A DNA stretch of 64,000 nt from Chryseobacterium artocarpi (GTDB lineage Bacteria; Bacteroidota; Bacteroidia; Flavobacteriales; Weeksellaceae). Location of the stretch: the NCBI RefSeq assembly GCF_001684975.1, contig NZ_MAYH01000049.1, forward strand, positions 208,109 through 272,108. The letters run 5' to 3'. Position 1 is the first letter of the stretch; each line of letters opens with the position of its first letter. This document shows positions 62,968 through 64,000 of this stretch, one piece after another. The notes beneath the pieces are model-generated. The model made no database searches. It was not told where the DNA came from and saw only the letters and a program-made list of their open reading frames with translations. Both the position numbers and the translations under genes were made by a program.

Positions 62968-63654
62968 ATGAAAAATATAGTAATCATCTTTTCCGTATTG
63001 TGTGCCCAGTTTTGGAATGCCCAGAATGTTTATCTGACTAAGGTTGAAAAAACCAATGATAATTCAGATAAATTTCTATATAAAAAAGCAGATGGAAACA
63101 CAGATGCTATTTATTTAGGACAGATAGATGTTCAGGGATTTTCAAAAGATGATGCAGCCGTATTTTCATTAGTATATAAAAAGGCAAAAGAAATTGGAGC
63201 TAATACTTTTACAATAAAGCCATTCGAAAATGTTGACGGTTCACCTCAGGATTTTAACGCTGCAAATTATAAGATAGCTTTATATTATACTCCCAAAGAA
63301 AAAGTAACAGTTAAGGAAGGTTCAATGTATATATTTGCTTCTTCAGAAAAAAACCAGAAAATAAGCATCAATCAAAAAGACTATACTTTGTCGCCCCGAT
63401 CCTTTTTGAAATTAAAAATAACTCCTGGAGAAGTTTATACAATTTCAACCAAGAAACTTTTAGGCTCCACTTTGAAAGTTCAACCTAAAACCGATGATGA
63501 TAATCTATATTTTCAGATTTCCTCGACAAAAATTAAAGCAGATACCTCAGGCGTAGGAGGGCTAAACCTTAAATCTGGAGATGTTATAGGTTTGGAAAAG
63601 TCATTTGCAGAGTTTTTAAGTGCTATTTACCATGAAATAAAAGAAATCTCTTAA
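62968..63654 (+). CDS. Secreted protein of unknown function
   Basis: 228 residues from ATG 62968, seven bases after rfbD. Signal peptide MKNIVIIFSVLCAQFWNAQ. The mature part is beta-rich, with YLGQIDVQGFSKDDAAVFSLVYKKAKEIGANTF, a pattern seen in small periplasmic or lipoprotein-like domains. No family is recognised. Coupling to rfbD is by position only. Confidence 0.75.
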   Translation: MKNIVIIFSVLCAQFWNAQNVYLTKVEKTNDNSDKFLYKKADGNTDAIYLGQIDVQGFSKDDAAVFSLVYKKAKEIGANTFTIKPFENVDGSPQDFNAANYKIALYYTPKEKVTVKEGSMYIFASSEKNQKISINQKDYTLSPRSFLKLKITPGEVYTISTKKLLGSTLKVQPKTDDDNLYFQISSTKIKADTSGVGGLNLKSGDVIGLEKSFAEFLSAIYHEIKEIS

Positions 63655-63740
63655 ATATTTTTGTATTTATCACTTCAAAAAAACTTATAAAAGATTGAAC
63701 CAATCAATCAAATCTCGTTTTTTTAAATAAAATTATATAA

Positions 63741-63765
63741 AGGTTGTCTATATAGGCAACTTTTA
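63741..63765 (+). terminator. Weak hairpin after the last gene
   Basis: GTTGTCTA / TATAGGCAAC (within 63743-63760) can pair with one G-U, followed by TTTT. The loop is tight. Confidence 0.45.
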
Positions 63766-63780
63766 CTATATATAATAATG

Positions 63781-63888
63781 TCCTTCATCCCGAATTTTCC
63801 TCTATTTATCTATAGCAGATCCTTCTAAAAGCCTCCTATTCCCCAACTCTCATACCCTCCCCACTCTCGAACACCACTCCTTCAAACA
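63781..63888 (+). other. G-poor, C/T-rich noncoding stretch
   Basis: About 108 bases with roughly 5 G and over 40 C by hand count, containing CCCTCCCCACTCTCG-like runs. No open frame of note. It is the main content of the 3' gap 63655-64000 besides the hairpin and a promoter. Confidence 0.7.
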
Positions 63889-63968
63889 TATGTTTAAAAT
63901 TTTTCCACCTTTAAACCAGCTGTTTAGGGTTGAATATGAATTCACCATGAAATTTATGTTAAATAATT

Positions 63969-64000
63969 TTGTTTTGTGTTGTTATAAGTTGTTATCTTTG
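63969..64000 (+). promoter_or_regulatory. Promoter for a gene beyond the right edge
   Basis: TTG at 63969-63971, a 21-base spacer and TATCTTTG at 63993-64000 fit the Bacteroidota -33/-7 pattern well. The gene would start outside the window. Confidence 0.55.

Overview
The window is AT-rich DNA from a member of the Bacteroidota, most likely a flexirubin-pigmented Flavobacteriia such as Chryseobacterium or a close relative. This rests on a complete flexirubin-type gene set, a tyrosine ammonia-lyase that closely resembles (from memory) the Flavobacterium johnsoniae enzyme, a type 9 secretion sorting domain, a PorG-uppS-bamA-OmpH gene block, and promoter -7 elements of the TAnnTTTG type. No rRNA, tRNA, CRISPR array, transposase or integrase was seen.

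Layout. 1-1873 is the 5' part of ileS, running off the left edge. 2320-4005 is an M23 peptidase. About 4066-40274 is a large aryl-polyene/dialkylresorcinol (flexirubin) locus in several convergent and divergent blocks: a + block (AMP ligase, TAL, ketoreductase, ketosynthase, ACP, acyltransferase, CrtI-like oxidoreductase, C45 lipoprotein), a halogenase-like flavoenzyme on the - strand, a - operon 23733-15740 (truncated KS, ACP, KS, chain-length-factor-like KS, deacetylase, LolA, lipoprotein, outer-membrane protein, dehydratase, GT2-DUF2062), a - operon 29751-24713 (BtrH-like, ABC exporter, thioesterase, KS) and a - operon 40274-33642 (MMPL-acyltransferase fusion, DarA, DarB, two hotdog proteins). 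An M16 peptidase (30190-33102) and a small two-ORF island (23831-24619) interrupt it.

Inferred pathway: TAL makes 4-coumarate from tyrosine, the ligase loads it on an ACP, and the KS/KS-CLF, reductase and dehydratases extend it to an aryl polyene. DarB and DarA make the dialkylresorcinol, and acyltransferase-type proteins join and place the parts. MMPL, ABC and LolA-like proteins carry the product to the outer membrane.

40469-42617 holds two polytopic membrane proteins, one EpsG-like. 42836-46258 is a secreted protein with an internal duplication and a T9SS tail. topA and an arginase-fold protein follow, then an exopolysaccharide set (GT2, WecA/MraY-like, Wza-like, Wzc-like tyrosine kinase). 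56164-61498 is envelope biogenesis (porG, uppS, bamA, two OmpH). The right end has a thioesterase, rfbD and a secreted protein.

Most notable: a swapped GIHH signature in IleRS, a halogenase signature in a pigment enzyme, a three-domain transporter-acyltransferase-Rossmann fusion, inverted repeats flanking the ACP genes, and several dispersed palindromic repeats.
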